Source: Perkinsus olseni
Lineage: Eukaryota; Perkinsozoa; Perkinsida; Perkinsidae
DNA: 64,000 nt
Reading direction: 5' to 3'
Assembly (NCBI GenBank): GCA_013115135.1
Contig: JABANP010000002.1
Location: forward strand, 372,001-436,000
Shown here: one piece after another, positions 47,128 through 56,593 of the stretch
Numbering within the stretch: the first letter of the stretch is position 1
How the letters are laid out: every line of letters begins with the position of its first letter
Notes under the pieces: generated by a model
The model's database searches: none
What the model saw: the letters and a program-made list of their open reading frames with translations, nothing else
What the model was told of the DNA's origin: nothing
Translations under genes and position numbers: made by a program

Positions 47128-47610
47128 ATGGTATCTAGCAAACAGCTGGTTCGTCTCTTGCTGCTTTTTGTCGGCAGTGAAGCGACCCTCGTGAGTTCTG
47201 ATCATCAGCCTGAACCTGTGCCCGATGTGCACTTCGGCAGCGGCAATTCTGATAGGGCTACGGGAGTGAACTATCCCTTCACAGGCAACTACACTTGTAG
47301 AGTGGGTATGATCGATACGATCAGAGTCGAGCAGGACAAGTCTGGCGGGTACATTACATTCTACAGGAAGTCAAAGTACTTCTTACCCAAACCTAGCTAC
47401 GGCTGCGCGTTCACCGCTCAACCTGAGTGGGTGATATGGTTCCTCGACCTCCAGGATGCGTGCAAGGCCTTGATAGAGGACTCACATGGCTACTATGACC
47501 AGGATATTCTCACTTCTACATTTGCCTCTGTGCAAAAAAGGTTTCTTGTCCTCCCTAACACGAGAAGGGTTATCCAGACGTGCCACCTGGTCGATGAACA
47601 CGCTGGGTGA
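47128..47610 (+). CDS. Secreted Cys protein, tandem family 2 (subtype A)
   Basis: 160 residues from the ATG at 47128, intact. The leader MVSSKQLVRLLLLFVGSEAT is a signal peptide. The body has the family blocks NYPFTGNYTCRVGMIDTIRV, ITFYRKSKYFLPKPSYGC, FLDLQDACKALIEDSHGYYD and a late Cys in QTCHL. The four spaced cysteines may form two disulfides. I know no homologue; at least six copies exist in this window. It differs from subtype B in its leader (VSSKQLVRL rather than VSGTPLVNI) and closely resembles the gene at 58241. Confidence 0.75.
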   Translation: MVSSKQLVRLLLLFVGSEATLVSSDHQPEPVPDVHFGSGNSDRATGVNYPFTGNYTCRVGMIDTIRVEQDKSGGYITFYRKSKYFLPKPSYGCAFTAQPEWVIWFLDLQDACKALIEDSHGYYDQDILTSTFASVQKRFLVLPNTRRVIQTCHLVDEHAG

Positions 47611-48518
47611 CCATTCGCGGGCTATGGTTTCACTCGGCCTTATACCGCCTACTGGTATCGGCTCCCAGTTTTTTCACGGTAAGTTGTGGGTCTTGAACTT
47701 AATTTGGTGGTGGGATGATTTTTGTTGGTCGGGTACGAGGTTGCTTTAGTATACCATTATCTTCACCCATAATAGTTTTTCGCATGATCGTTCTCGGTCT
47801 GCGTGTACTCCAGTGATGATCATGGTCAATGTCAATCCGTCTCACAGCGTACTCCCGTGCGCTCACATGGCCATAGCAACATGCGTACTTTTCTCGGGCC
47901 GAGGAACGGCCGTTTATATTGACTCGCCCTGTTGACTGGTGACCAGTCACTGGTCGGAGAAGACCCGCAATGGATTAGACTATAGTGGCTTTGGTGCCCC
48001 TACTATTCAAGTTAGCTTTTCTTCAAGAGTTGCCTTGAGTTCAGTCCCGAGCGGCCTAACCCCAACACAGTGGCAGTCGAGAGAAGCCCTTTAACGGGCT
48101 AACTCCACGGGGGGCCGTACGAGACTTGACTAGGGTAGGTTACTTAGCAATCTACCCTAGGCGAGGCTCATCCGAATATATATGGCTTTTGCAGTAGCAA
48201 TCATTGTCATTGCAGGAGCCATATATTCGTTTATTTTGAGGACCCGGGCAGGGTGCAATAAGACTTTTTCCACGAGTTTTAAGCGCACGAGATGATCTGG
48301 GAGAGCTAGCCACTGGTAGACCCATTCACAGCATGGCTCCATCAGCAAGCTGCTGCTAACAGTATCAGCCTGAGGACGGTATCGCACCACTGGAGTGGTA
48401 TGGATTCTTCTTGTATTCATTCCGGCGTCCACAATCGTCACTCTAGTGAGTCATTGTGTCAGCAGTTGGCGTCAGAATTTCTGGTCGAGAATTATGAAAC
48501 TATGATGTCCTTTTTTCT

Positions 48519-48720
48519 ATCGTAGAGAAATGCGGAACGATTTCTTGTGGGGGAAACCTCTAGCTGTGGTTCCAAGTGATTAGGATCACGCTTGTGTGTG
48601 CGGCTCGGGCGAGCGCGAAAGTTTGTGCGGGCTGTGGCACCCGATGAGTGGCTAGTGAGCTAGTCGTGGAGTAATATATGGAGGTGTTGGTGGATGTGCA
48701 ACGAAGTGTTATAGCTCTTT
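48519..48720 (+). repeat. Split direct repeat A1 of the YR retrotransposon
   Basis: 202 bp starting atcgtagagaaatgcggaac and ending gtgttatagctcttt. An apparently identical copy (A2) is at 55673-55874. In elements of this class A1 is the left terminus. Confidence 0.92.
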
Positions 48721-49695
48721 AACGTGTGATTACGGTTTTTTTTTCTCGTGGGGGTTCACGAATGCAGTTGTTTTCTTTTTTACTGCCATCGTATGGCGGA
48801 GTGGTCTCAAATAGAACCTCAACAAGGGTGCCGTCGGTGACGGGTAGCACTGGATGAGACCGCTTCACATCTCGTGAACGTAGCTATGGTTATGGGTGCC
48901 TCGGGTAGGCCGTAACCTCGAAGGCCAGTTTGGCCGTTCTTCGCCCAAGACGCCGGCAAGGGTCAGCGGGCTACCCTCCTTGGTGTCACACCAGGAGGGG
49001 GCGTGTATGGAGGAGGTGACTCTGGTCTCGGCCGGGTCCTTGCGCGCCTGGTCTTCCTTAAGACCAGCCGCAAGCTCTGACTGGTTATGCGGGAAGGTAT
49101 AACAGTTGGTCCCTCTACGTATTCGTTCAAGCGGAGCACACCTGGAGTGTTGCAATTCTTGGAGGATACGCAATAAGCCCACTTCGGGAGTGGAGTGGCA
49201 TCCCATACAAACGCCTGTGGGTTGACCGTCCGAGGGAGGTTTCCCACGTGTTTTCGAGGGCGCGGTTTTGTTCAAAACCGATACCTCACCCCCAAGAGCA
49301 AGCTTGACGCTTTGCTGGGACTAGCTGAGGTAGTCCGAGGCAGTTCTCTCCGCCACGGAAGGGGCCGTGCGACGAGGGCCGGGTAGTTGGCCGGATGGTA
49401 TTATGGACAGTCACGTAATACGTGGGCTGCCGTAGAGCAGTTGGCATTCCGCTCATGTCGATGCAGGGCTGTATCGGGCATGGCCCGTTCGATATGAAAT
49501 GCGTGTTGTGTTCCCACAGTCTAGCCTGGTCTTCTTGAAGACCAGCGTACAGGGAGGGGAGCCCCGCGCGTTGTAGGTATTGTTGACCGTGCACAATGCC
49601 TCTTGACTCCAATGAGGGAGTCCGATAACTCTACCGGGTGCGGTAGTGAGGTTATCTCCTGTTTTGCCGTAGTTTGTTATTGTCATCAGTCGTCC
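48721..49695 (+). promoter_or_regulatory. Leader region of the YR retrotransposon with two matching hairpins
   Basis: About 975 bp between A1 and the Gag-like ATG with no ORF of substance. Two hairpins with the same 8-bp stem ctggtctt/aagaccag and 4-nt loops lie at 49048-49067 and 49526-49545. The recurrence of the stem with different loops suggests a conserved RNA or protein-binding structure; its function is inferred only. Confidence 0.5.
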
Positions 49696-50742
49696 ATGGC
49701 TGATCAAGGCGCTGTCCTTCAAGAAATAGTGGCCTCGGTGGTCCCGGGTGACAGCGCGGACGCGATAACGAAGAGAAAGTTCCTGCTGGACCAGTGCGAG
49801 GGTCTTACTCTGCAGGTAGTGGGAAAACTACAAAAGTCCTTCTGGTCGGCCGGAGCTGGGCGTGTCGAATGCCCCGAAGCCCCGCCCCCGAATGAGGACG
49901 GAGCGGCAAAGGCGGCCAGGGAAGAACGATGGCGTTCAATATTGACGTCGACGGGTATGGCGTTCACCGAAGAATGTGGTAGCTATGTGGTCACCACAAC
50001 TGAGAGAGCGCGGAAAGCGTTCTCAAAGATGCCCGAAGTCGACCTATCGATTTTGGTGCAGAGAGTGACTGAGAGAACCGGGTACGAGTTACCACGTGCT
50101 TTAATCCCATCAGCAAAAACGGTAGCTGCCGTGAAGGATGGGAGGTTCGTCGAATTGGCAGAATTCAGAACCTCCTTCGTTGAGAGATCCGAGGGCACGG
50201 AGGTTATGACGAGCGTCGAAGGTGAAGTCATACAAGTGATGAAGCCCAGGAAGAAGGCCGAGGACTTATTCGTGCCGAGCTCCGAGATCGCGGGGTGCCT
50301 GGTCAGATGGGCCACTGCGGTATGGCTAGCCCATCCTGATGGTAACTTTCTACTGCTGTTTGCGTATGTAATGAAAGTATTGAGCTTTGGCGCTCAAGGA
50401 TGGGGCCGAGCAGTCTTTTACGATCGCTATCATAGACAGTCGGTCCCCGGCAGACTGGCAGTTAGAAAGGACGCATCGATATACGATATGTACACCGATG
50501 CCGTCGTCAACGACTCCTTTTCGGAGGCGAAATTGAAGTTCGCGAGTGAATCCCCGTACCAAGCTCCGAAGCCCGGGGCCGAGTTCGGTCAGGGAAAGGG
50601 AGCGAGGAGCCAGAAAGGGAGCAACGGCGGTAAGGCACCAGCCAAGCCGGGTAAGGGTAGTAAGGGTGGTAAAGGAGGCCCTTACTCTCACCCGAAGCCG
50701 GAGGATAAGAAGCTGGAGAAAGAAGAGTCGAAGCGACAGTAG
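49696..50742 (+). CDS. YR retrotransposon ORF1, Gag-like
   Basis: 348 residues from the ATG at 49696 (the open frame begins earlier but the Met in ADQGAVLQEIVASV is the natural start). A globular N-terminal two-thirds is followed by a strongly basic Gly/Lys tail (KGARSQKGSNGGKAPAKPGK), as expected of a nucleic-acid-binding Gag. No CCHC zinc knuckle is present. Its position as the first ORF, 5' of RT, supports the Gag assignment. It stops 35 bp before the open frame of ORF2. Confidence 0.7.
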   Translation: MADQGAVLQEIVASVVPGDSADAITKRKFLLDQCEGLTLQVVGKLQKSFWSAGAGRVECPEAPPPNEDGAAKAAREERWRSILTSTGMAFTEECGSYVVTTTERARKAFSKMPEVDLSILVQRVTERTGYELPRALIPSAKTVAAVKDGRFVELAEFRTSFVERSEGTEVMTSVEGEVIQVMKPRKKAEDLFVPSSEIAGCLVRWATAVWLAHPDGNFLLLFAYVMKVLSFGAQGWGRAVFYDRYHRQSVPGRLAVRKDASIYDMYTDAVVNDSFSEAKLKFASESPYQAPKPGAEFGQGKGARSQKGSNGGKAPAKPGKGSKGGKGGPYSHPKPEDKKLEKEESKRQ

Positions 50743-50777
50743 CTAATGATTGTCCCCGTCCTTTCTGCAATTGGCCA

Positions 50778-53336
50778 GTGAGTGAGGTTGTGTTGACAGT
50801 CTCTCAATGGAGGGAAAACCCACTACTCCCAGGGCACGACGCCCAGAATAGGTTTCTCCTTTGGAGGTTTCAGTCTCGGAGGAGGTGCCTCAGACGCAGG
50901 GGGGGGTCGGTAGAATCGAATGCTGGCGGTATTCGGGCTCGGTCCTCTTGCAGTTGGTCGTGTCCCCCCTTTCACATGCCCGCCAGACGCTCCCCCAAGC
51001 CGACGAAGACCGGGCGCGTGAAGCGCTCGGAGGAGGCCAGAAAACGAAGACGAGCGAAGGAGAGAGATCGCCAGCGTCGGGGAGACGAGGAGTGCGCGAA
51101 ATTGGACCGGCAGTTGAGTGATCTCGAAAAGTGGGCGGCGAATGTGAGACGAGATTGGAATGTCACCGATACGACAGGGTTAACGGATGGCACGGCCCAA
51201 CCAGGATTGTGTCCGTGGGGCATCCCGGAAGGCCCCCCGACCAAGATTCAACAATCTCTCCGAGAGGCCCTGGGTAAAGTCATTGATGAACTCGAGGATA
51301 GCGAGGCGGGCCGATTCGTGTCTAGGTGGGTGAAACTACCGCGAGAGCAGCAGGCAGGGTTCGAGTGGTCGGTAGTAGAAAAGGCAGTGGAGGAATCGGC
51401 AGAGCGTGTGAGGTCGGAATGGTGCTCGCTGCTAGGCTGTGAGAGTCGCGTAGCACGTTCGGGTTCTCCGCTCAGGCCCCCGCTGTTGCGCGCCTTGTCG
51501 CGAGTGTTCCTTGAGGGAAGTTGCGAAGACGATAGTATTATTGACCAGATAGATTTTGGGGTGAACATCGGCGTAAGAACGAAGGTTGAACCGTCGGGGA
51601 TTTGGGTGCCCTATTCCGCTAGCCAGATACCCGGTCACCCGATATCGCTGTTCGAGAGAGATACCTTTCGCAACTACGAGTCGGCTCGGGAGTTGCCCGA
51701 CGAGGTGAAAAGAGAATTGGAGAGATCCGTAGAGCGAGGACACATGGTGAAGTTGGCGGAGGGTGTGGAACCTCCACCGGGAGCGATTATTAGTAAAATT
51801 GCCTTGGTGGAAAAACCAAATAGGATCCCTCGAGCCTTTAGACTGATAAATGATATGCGACGAAGTGGACTGAATGATCTGGTGACTTCTCAGGGGAACC
51901 TGACCGAAACTGTGGCCCTGCCGGGATTGCGATCGGTAGGACAGTTGCTGCGCTGCGCCCTTGAGAGCTACGGCGATAGTGTCAGGATCATCGAGGTGGA
52001 CGCCAAAGATGCCTTTAGGCACCTCAGCGTGGCGAAGGAGGATGATGAGTTTTTGTTTGTGGCAATTGAACGAAACGGGTGTGATGGGAAGGACCAATCG
52101 AACGGGATGGTGCAGAAGTTTGATTACTACTACCATGTAAGGCTCCCATTTGGACTCGTTTCGAGTCCGTACCTCTGGGTACGCGCGTATAGTTTGTGCC
52201 ACAGGATCATGCGAGCGATACTCTCCCTCTTATGCGTGTTGTATGTTGATGATGGGTCGTGGGCGTCTTGCGACGCAACGTGCCTCAGAGATTTCCTTGC
52301 AGTGATAGTATCGTCCAAGGTGATAGGGGTGTTACTGGAATTAGCAAAGGCCAGAGTGTCGAATTCTCCGAGAACGTTGGGTTTTCAGTGGGATCTGCAC
52401 ACGGGCAAGCTGTCGATTCCGAATGAGAAGTTGGAGCTGATAGGAGGCCAAGGCGATTATGTTTTGCGTAAAGCGGAAGCAGGCCAAGCTGTGGAGATAA
52501 ACGTGGTTGAATCTCTCCTAGGCCGCCTGACGTGGGCCACGCAATGCTTCACGAGATATCGTTGTCATTTGGCTCCTATATTTGCATGGTTGAAGGCGGT
52601 GAAGAGTAAGAGGAATGCTGTGTCGAAAGCGCCCCTTCGTTCGGCATTTCTTGGTTCAAATGTCTGTGACAAGATACGCCTTTTGCTGGGACTGTTGAGG
52701 AGCGAGCAGGTGCGGGCCTTCTCATTGCCTGAAATTATCGGGCGTTCAGTCGAGGCAGAATGGGCGGATTCGAGGTCTACAATTATTACAGACGCTAGCC
52801 TTGAAGGGCTCGGAGGAACGGTCTGTGCAGTGAGTAAAGGGCGTACTTTACGCCTGTGGTTCGCGCTGAATCTCAGACAATCCAGTGACATGGCGCTTCG
52901 AAAGTTGATGGGAGACACGTTTGTCTCAGGGGATATTTCGAGGCTGGAACTCTTTGCGATAGTGTTGGGTTTGCTCATCGTGGGCGAGATCCAAGACGAG
53001 TCAGAGGGTGAGTGCACTATTCTAAGCGACAATACCGCGGCGATACATGTGGTTAATAAAGGCTCCAGCAGTGTCCCTCGCATGGCGGAACTGTGGGCCA
53101 GGTTGGTTGCGTGCAGACGCGTGGGTCGGCAGGTGCGAGCCTTCCATGTGTCGGGCGTGAGTAACGAGATTAGTGACGATTTATCTCGGGGCGTAAGGCC
53201 GCGCCAGCGAGTGGCGCGGGCCTTGGGAAGGCGTGTGCCGGTCTCGAAGTTCATCGAGCGTTTGCTTGGTGCTTCTGTGGGCGAGCTACCGGCATATTTT
53301 ACGGTTAGCGAGGAGGAGGAGCTCCTTGAGAGTTAG
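50778..53336 (+). CDS. YR retrotransposon ORF2, reverse transcriptase-RNase H
   Basis: The frame is open for 852 codons from a GTG at 50778; the first ATG is at 50976 (786 residues). After a basic N-terminus (ARKRRRAKERDRQRRGDEE) comes an RT domain with catalytic VDAKDAF (Asp408) and YVDD (489-492), and LPFGLVSSPYLW between them. RNase H follows with TDAS (Asp672), ELFAIVLGLL (Glu724) and SDNTAAIH (Asp751), and a final D in SDDLSRG. It copies the element's RNA into DNA. No methyltransferase domain follows RNase H. How ORF2 is translated without an early ATG (reinitiation or another mechanism) is not shown. Confidence 0.93.
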   Translation: MSEVVLTVSQWRENPLLPGHDAQNRFLLWRFQSRRRCLRRRGGSVESNAGGIRARSSCSWSCPPFHMPARRSPKPTKTGRVKRSEEARKRRRAKERDRQRRGDEECAKLDRQLSDLEKWAANVRRDWNVTDTTGLTDGTAQPGLCPWGIPEGPPTKIQQSLREALGKVIDELEDSEAGRFVSRWVKLPREQQAGFEWSVVEKAVEESAERVRSEWCSLLGCESRVARSGSPLRPPLLRALSRVFLEGSCEDDSIIDQIDFGVNIGVRTKVEPSGIWVPYSASQIPGHPISLFERDTFRNYESARELPDEVKRELERSVERGHMVKLAEGVEPPPGAIISKIALVEKPNRIPRAFRLINDMRRSGLNDLVTSQGNLTETVALPGLRSVGQLLRCALESYGDSVRIIEVDAKDAFRHLSVAKEDDEFLFVAIERNGCDGKDQSNGMVQKFDYYYHVRLPFGLVSSPYLWVRAYSLCHRIMRAILSLLCVLYVDDGSWASCDATCLRDFLAVIVSSKVIGVLLELAKARVSNSPRTLGFQWDLHTGKLSIPNEKLELIGGQGDYVLRKAEAGQAVEINVVESLLGRLTWATQCFTRYRCHLAPIFAWLKAVKSKRNAVSKAPLRSAFLGSNVCDKIRLLLGLLRSEQVRAFSLPEIIGRSVEAEWADSRSTIITDASLEGLGGTVCAVSKGRTLRLWFALNLRQSSDMALRKLMGDTFVSGDISRLELFAIVLGLLIVGEIQDESEGECTILSDNTAAIHVVNKGSSSVPRMAELWARLVACRRVGRQVRAFHVSGVSNEISDDLSRGVRPRQRVARALGRRVPVSKFIERLLGASVGELPAYFTVSEEEELLES

Positions 53337-53680
53337 AGGAGCTCTAGTTGTGCGCTAGTGCAGCCTACTGGTACGAAGAGCTGTTCATTGTAGTTTCTTC
53401 CTTATCCATACGTCGTTGCGTCTATGTTGATTCCGGGAGTTCTGCGTGAGCCCAGGTGTGTTTCTGGGTTGTTTTTGTTGATGTTGGTTCCAGGGTGCTT
53501 TCTATGGATCCTCACATCGCCGGCAAGGTCGCCCAGGTGCTGGAGTTGAGATGCCCGAAGATTTATGGGGGTGCGTCGAGTCGTTTGGAGCTGGCAGAGG
53601 CTTCGGAGGTGGGCCTTGCGTAGACAGACTGTTTTTTTTTGATGCTTGCAGCGGGTTGTCCTTAGGTTCAGTCGGTAGCG

Positions 53681-54778
53681 GTGCGTCCGGCTGTTAAGTC
53701 GGGAGGTGTCCTCAGAAGCTCGTTTACCCACCCTCGTCATCGAAATGGTTCCGGGTCGGAGCCATATGCCCTACGTCCGTCTGTTCGCATTGTGGGGTCT
53801 AAATCGAGAGGTATACCTACAGTGAGCACCGACACGATGTCTATGGTCTTAGCGGCGGCTCGCGCTCCGTCCACGAATAGGAAGTACACTTGTATTGAAA
53901 GGCGCTATATGGACCTGATGGTTCGCATGAACATTCCACCGTGGCCGTTATCGGGCTACAGCTTGGTCGCGTATGTTTCGGCCTTGGTCCGTGAAGGACG
54001 GGTTAAAGCGGAAACGGTGGTCGATTACGTGGGTAAGTTGCAGTGCTCTAACAGGAAAGTTGCCGAGGATATTTCCGGTCCGGCCAAAGAGATGGTGAGG
54101 TTAGCAGTGTTGGGTGCTAATCGGATCTTGGGATGGCAAGAACCGCTGCGAGCTCGCACTTTGACCAAGTCTGAGATCCGGGTGGTGGCGTTGTCGCGCC
54201 CGGAGTCTGGGAGGCAGGCCGCTCCAGTGGTTTTCTTGGTGGGTGTGTGCGGCTTGTTGAGGTTGCGGGAGTTGGTCGAGCTTGATCGCAATAGTGTAAC
54301 CTGGGTGGAACACGGTGAGCAGAAACGTCCTTATGCTATTCTTTCGATAGTCCGGGCGAAGACGGACCAACGAGCCAAAGGCCGAAAAACCGTTATAGGC
54401 TGTTGTTACGGAGGCGAGGGTCCGTGCGACGAAGTTGTCTGTCCCTACCACAGGTTGCGTGAATGGTGGTATGCGACAGAAGGCATGGTTGGTTCCCTTT
54501 TTGCTTCGTCTTATGAGGAGTTGGATTTGGATTTGCGGGATCTCATCCAGCGGGCCTCATCTGGTGAGGGACGCGGGACTTCCCATTCTATGAGAAGGAC
54601 GGGGACTAATTTGTTGTTACATGCTGGGGTGTTTTTAACGGATTTGGTGGATCATGGAAGGTGGTCTACTCCTGCGTGTATCATGACGGCCTATGGCCGG
54701 GATCATAGTGATAGGTTCGCACGGTTTGCTTCCTTCGCCTCCGTGTTGACAGATGACCGTGTTTCGCAGGGTACGTAG
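53681..54778 (+). CDS. YR retrotransposon ORF3, tyrosine recombinase
   Basis: Lambda-integrase-fold recombinase that would insert the circular cDNA. The frame is open from a GTG at 53681 (365 codons); the first ATG is at 53837. An N-terminal SAM-like domain (STNRKYTCIERRYMDLMVRM) precedes the catalytic part with Arg194 (LLRLRELVEL), His302-x-x-Arg305 (SHSMRRTG), Trp328 and the nucleophile Tyr338 (CIMTAYGRD), numbered from the GTG. All catalytic positions are present, so the element may be active. It lies 345 bp after ORF2 and 711 bp before B1. Confidence 0.92.
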   Translation: MRPAVKSGGVLRSSFTHPRHRNGSGSEPYALRPSVRIVGSKSRGIPTVSTDTMSMVLAAARAPSTNRKYTCIERRYMDLMVRMNIPPWPLSGYSLVAYVSALVREGRVKAETVVDYVGKLQCSNRKVAEDISGPAKEMVRLAVLGANRILGWQEPLRARTLTKSEIRVVALSRPESGRQAAPVVFLVGVCGLLRLRELVELDRNSVTWVEHGEQKRPYAILSIVRAKTDQRAKGRKTVIGCCYGGEGPCDEVVCPYHRLREWWYATEGMVGSLFASSYEELDLDLRDLIQRASSGEGRGTSHSMRRTGTNLLLHAGVFLTDLVDHGRWSTPACIMTAYGRDHSDRFARFASFASVLTDDRVSQGT

Positions 54779-55489
54779 TCCTGGGTCATATATGTTGTCG
54801 TGGTGTCACCATGTTTCTGTGTGCGACTGTTTCGAGGAAGCGTTTTTCTTTAGAGAGGTGTTGGAGTAGGAAGCTGGGGGAGTAAGGGTGAATCTTTCTT
54901 TGCCCGCCTTGCCCCAGCTGAGTTGGGGTGGCAGGTTTTCTGACTGCCTGCCTTCCTCGTGTTTCCCTCTGAAGGCCAGCCGGCGCAGTTTGGGCATCCG
55001 CAGATTCTCGTGATGGTTTTCTGTATTCTCTTGTGGAGAGGATAGGCGAGGTGAATGACTTTCGCGGGAGTGCTGCTTAGGCGGATCAGGTTGTGGCCGA
55101 ACGTGGTGCTCTGTCCATCTGGATTTGAGGCATAGCCTTCCTGGAGTGATCGGGTTGGTATTCATGTTGGTAGGGTTTGCACGAGGGTGCCTACTGTGAC
55201 TGGAAAGTCTGGGTAGTGGTATAGTGGCCCTATTATAGTGCGTTGTAGTGTGTAGCGGCTGTGGCAGTGGCTACGTGATAGTCCGGGATTTGGCCTGCGA
55301 GATGAGACGTGTCTGTTGAGCATGGTGTTCGACGCCGAGTCGAGTCGATTAGACTTCATGAGTTCTATTTGGCTGATCGGCTTGTGACCTCGTGGCAGTC
55401 GTTAACAGCGAGCGAGCGTTCACTGGTGTCGGAGTAGCGAGTCGGAGAGGTTTCTCCCTTTTGTACGACGCTAGAGTTTCTACGAGGTG

Positions 55490-55672
55490 GGGGGACCCGG
55501 AGTGGCTCGGGGTTTTGGAGTTTCATGGTCTTGACGTAATCTCCTTACCCTAGCTACTCCCGGGTCTGCATTCGCGAATCCGGTCTCGAGGAGGTGTCGG
55601 ACACCTAGTGTCCCCTCTCTCGGGTTCTGGTTTCGCGTATGCCTCTCCCAACCTCAGCGTCTATGGGTTTCC
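55490..55672 (+). repeat. Split direct repeat B1
   Basis: 183 bp starting gggggacccggagtggctcg and ending tctatgggtttcc, directly joined to A2. It is repeated as B2 at the right end. Confidence 0.92.
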
Positions 55673-55874
55673 ATCGTAGAGAAATGCGGAACGATTTCTT
55701 GTGGGGGAAACCTCTAGCTGTGGTTCCAAGTGATTAGGATCACGCTTGTGTGTGCGGCTCGGGCGAGCGCGAAAGTTTGTGCGGGCTGTGGCACCCGATG
55801 AGTGGCTAGTGAGCTAGTCGTGGAGTAATATATGGAGGTGTTGGTGGATGTGCAACGAAGTGTTATAGCTCTTT
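55673..55874 (+). repeat. Split direct repeat A2
   Basis: Copy of A1, 202 bp, abutting B1 and followed by 26 bp (cccatccctcccattccctt and 6 nt) before B2. Confidence 0.92.
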
Positions 55875-55900
55875 CCCATCCCTCCCATTCCCTTGACGTT

Positions 55901-56083
55901 GGGGGACCCGGAGTGGCTCGGGGTTTTGGAGTTTCATGGTCTTGACGTAATCTCCTTACCCTAGCTACTCCCGGGTCTGCATTCGCGAATCCGGTCTCGA
56001 GGAGGTGTCGGACACCTAGTGTCCCCTCTCTCGGGTTCTGGTTTCGCGTATGCCTCTCCCAACCTCAGCGTCTATGGGTTTCC
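55901..56083 (+). repeat. Split direct repeat B2, right end of the YR retrotransposon
   Basis: Copy of B1, 183 bp. Host sequence resumes at 56084 (gactcaggaaagagggcatc), which is the continuation of the family-2 5' flank. Confidence 0.92.
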
Positions 56084-56157
56084 GACTCAGGAAAGAGGGC
56101 ATCATATTTTCGAATGGCTATGGTAATGCAAGATAGCCACTCAGCTTGTTGCCTACA

Positions 56158-56593
56158 ATGGTATCCGGCACACCGCTCGTCAACATCCTCCTGCTCGCTG
56201 TTCTCAGTGGAGCAGCTCCCGAGGCTCCTACTCTTCATCATCACCGTCATATCGTGTCCTCTGTACAGAAGAGGCCGTTCGTTGGTGAATATCTCTGTAC
56301 ATCGGATAAGATCGGCACAATCAGGGTCGAAGACACTCCCAAAGATAACATCACATTCTACAGGGCGTCCAACGACAGCTTAACTAAACCTAGCTATGGC
56401 TGTGCGTTTATCCCTCATTCGGGATGGATCAGATTGGAGGCTCGATCTCCAAGATGCGTGCGAGGCCCTGATAATGGACTCAGGAGACTACTACGACCAG
56501 AAATTTCTCATGGGTATACGTGCCATTGTGCCACGTGGTTTGCTGAGCATTCCGGCACGCTTTGAAGTCGAAGACTGCTTGGTTGTTGGATAA
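56158..56593 (+). pseudogene. Secreted family 2 (subtype B), one frameshift
   Basis: The ATG at 56158 gives the leader MVSGTPLVNILLLAVLSGAA. The body runs through GEYLCTSDKIGTIRVEDTP, then needs one frame change near 56435 to continue as LDLQDACEALIMDSGDYYDQ and end DCLVVG at 56593. It also lacks about 15 residues present in the others before the YPF/RPF block. The retrotransposon sits 75 bp upstream, so its promoter may be lost. Damage plus promoter loss make it a likely pseudogene. Confidence 0.72.

Larger units (their letters stand above)
48519..56083 (+). mobile_element. PAT/Ngaro-type YR retrotransposon with split direct repeats
   Basis: Complete 7.6-kb element. Split direct repeats are arranged A1 (48519-48720) ... 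B1 (55490-55672) A2 (55673-55874) - 26 bp - B2 (55901-56083). The copies of A (202 bp) and B (183 bp) match along their full length by eye. Between A1 and B1 are three plus-strand ORFs: Gag-like, RT-RNase H and tyrosine recombinase. There is no integrase of the retroviral type, no LTR pair and no visible Dam-methylase domain, so the element belongs to the YR retrotransposons with split repeats rather than DIRS proper. It lies in the repeated 5' flank of a family-2 gene. Confidence 0.92.

Noticed and set aside
51432..52202. 256-codon minus-strand open frame inside the retrotransposon
   Set aside because: It lies antisense to the reverse transcriptase, whose catalytic motifs are unambiguous on the plus strand.
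52565..53254. 229-codon minus-strand open frame
   Set aside because: Antisense shadow of the RNase H region.
48519..56083. LTR retrotransposon or retrovirus-like element
   Set aside because: No terminal LTR pair, protease or DDE integrase; repeat order A1...B1-A2-B2 and a tyrosine recombinase define a different class.
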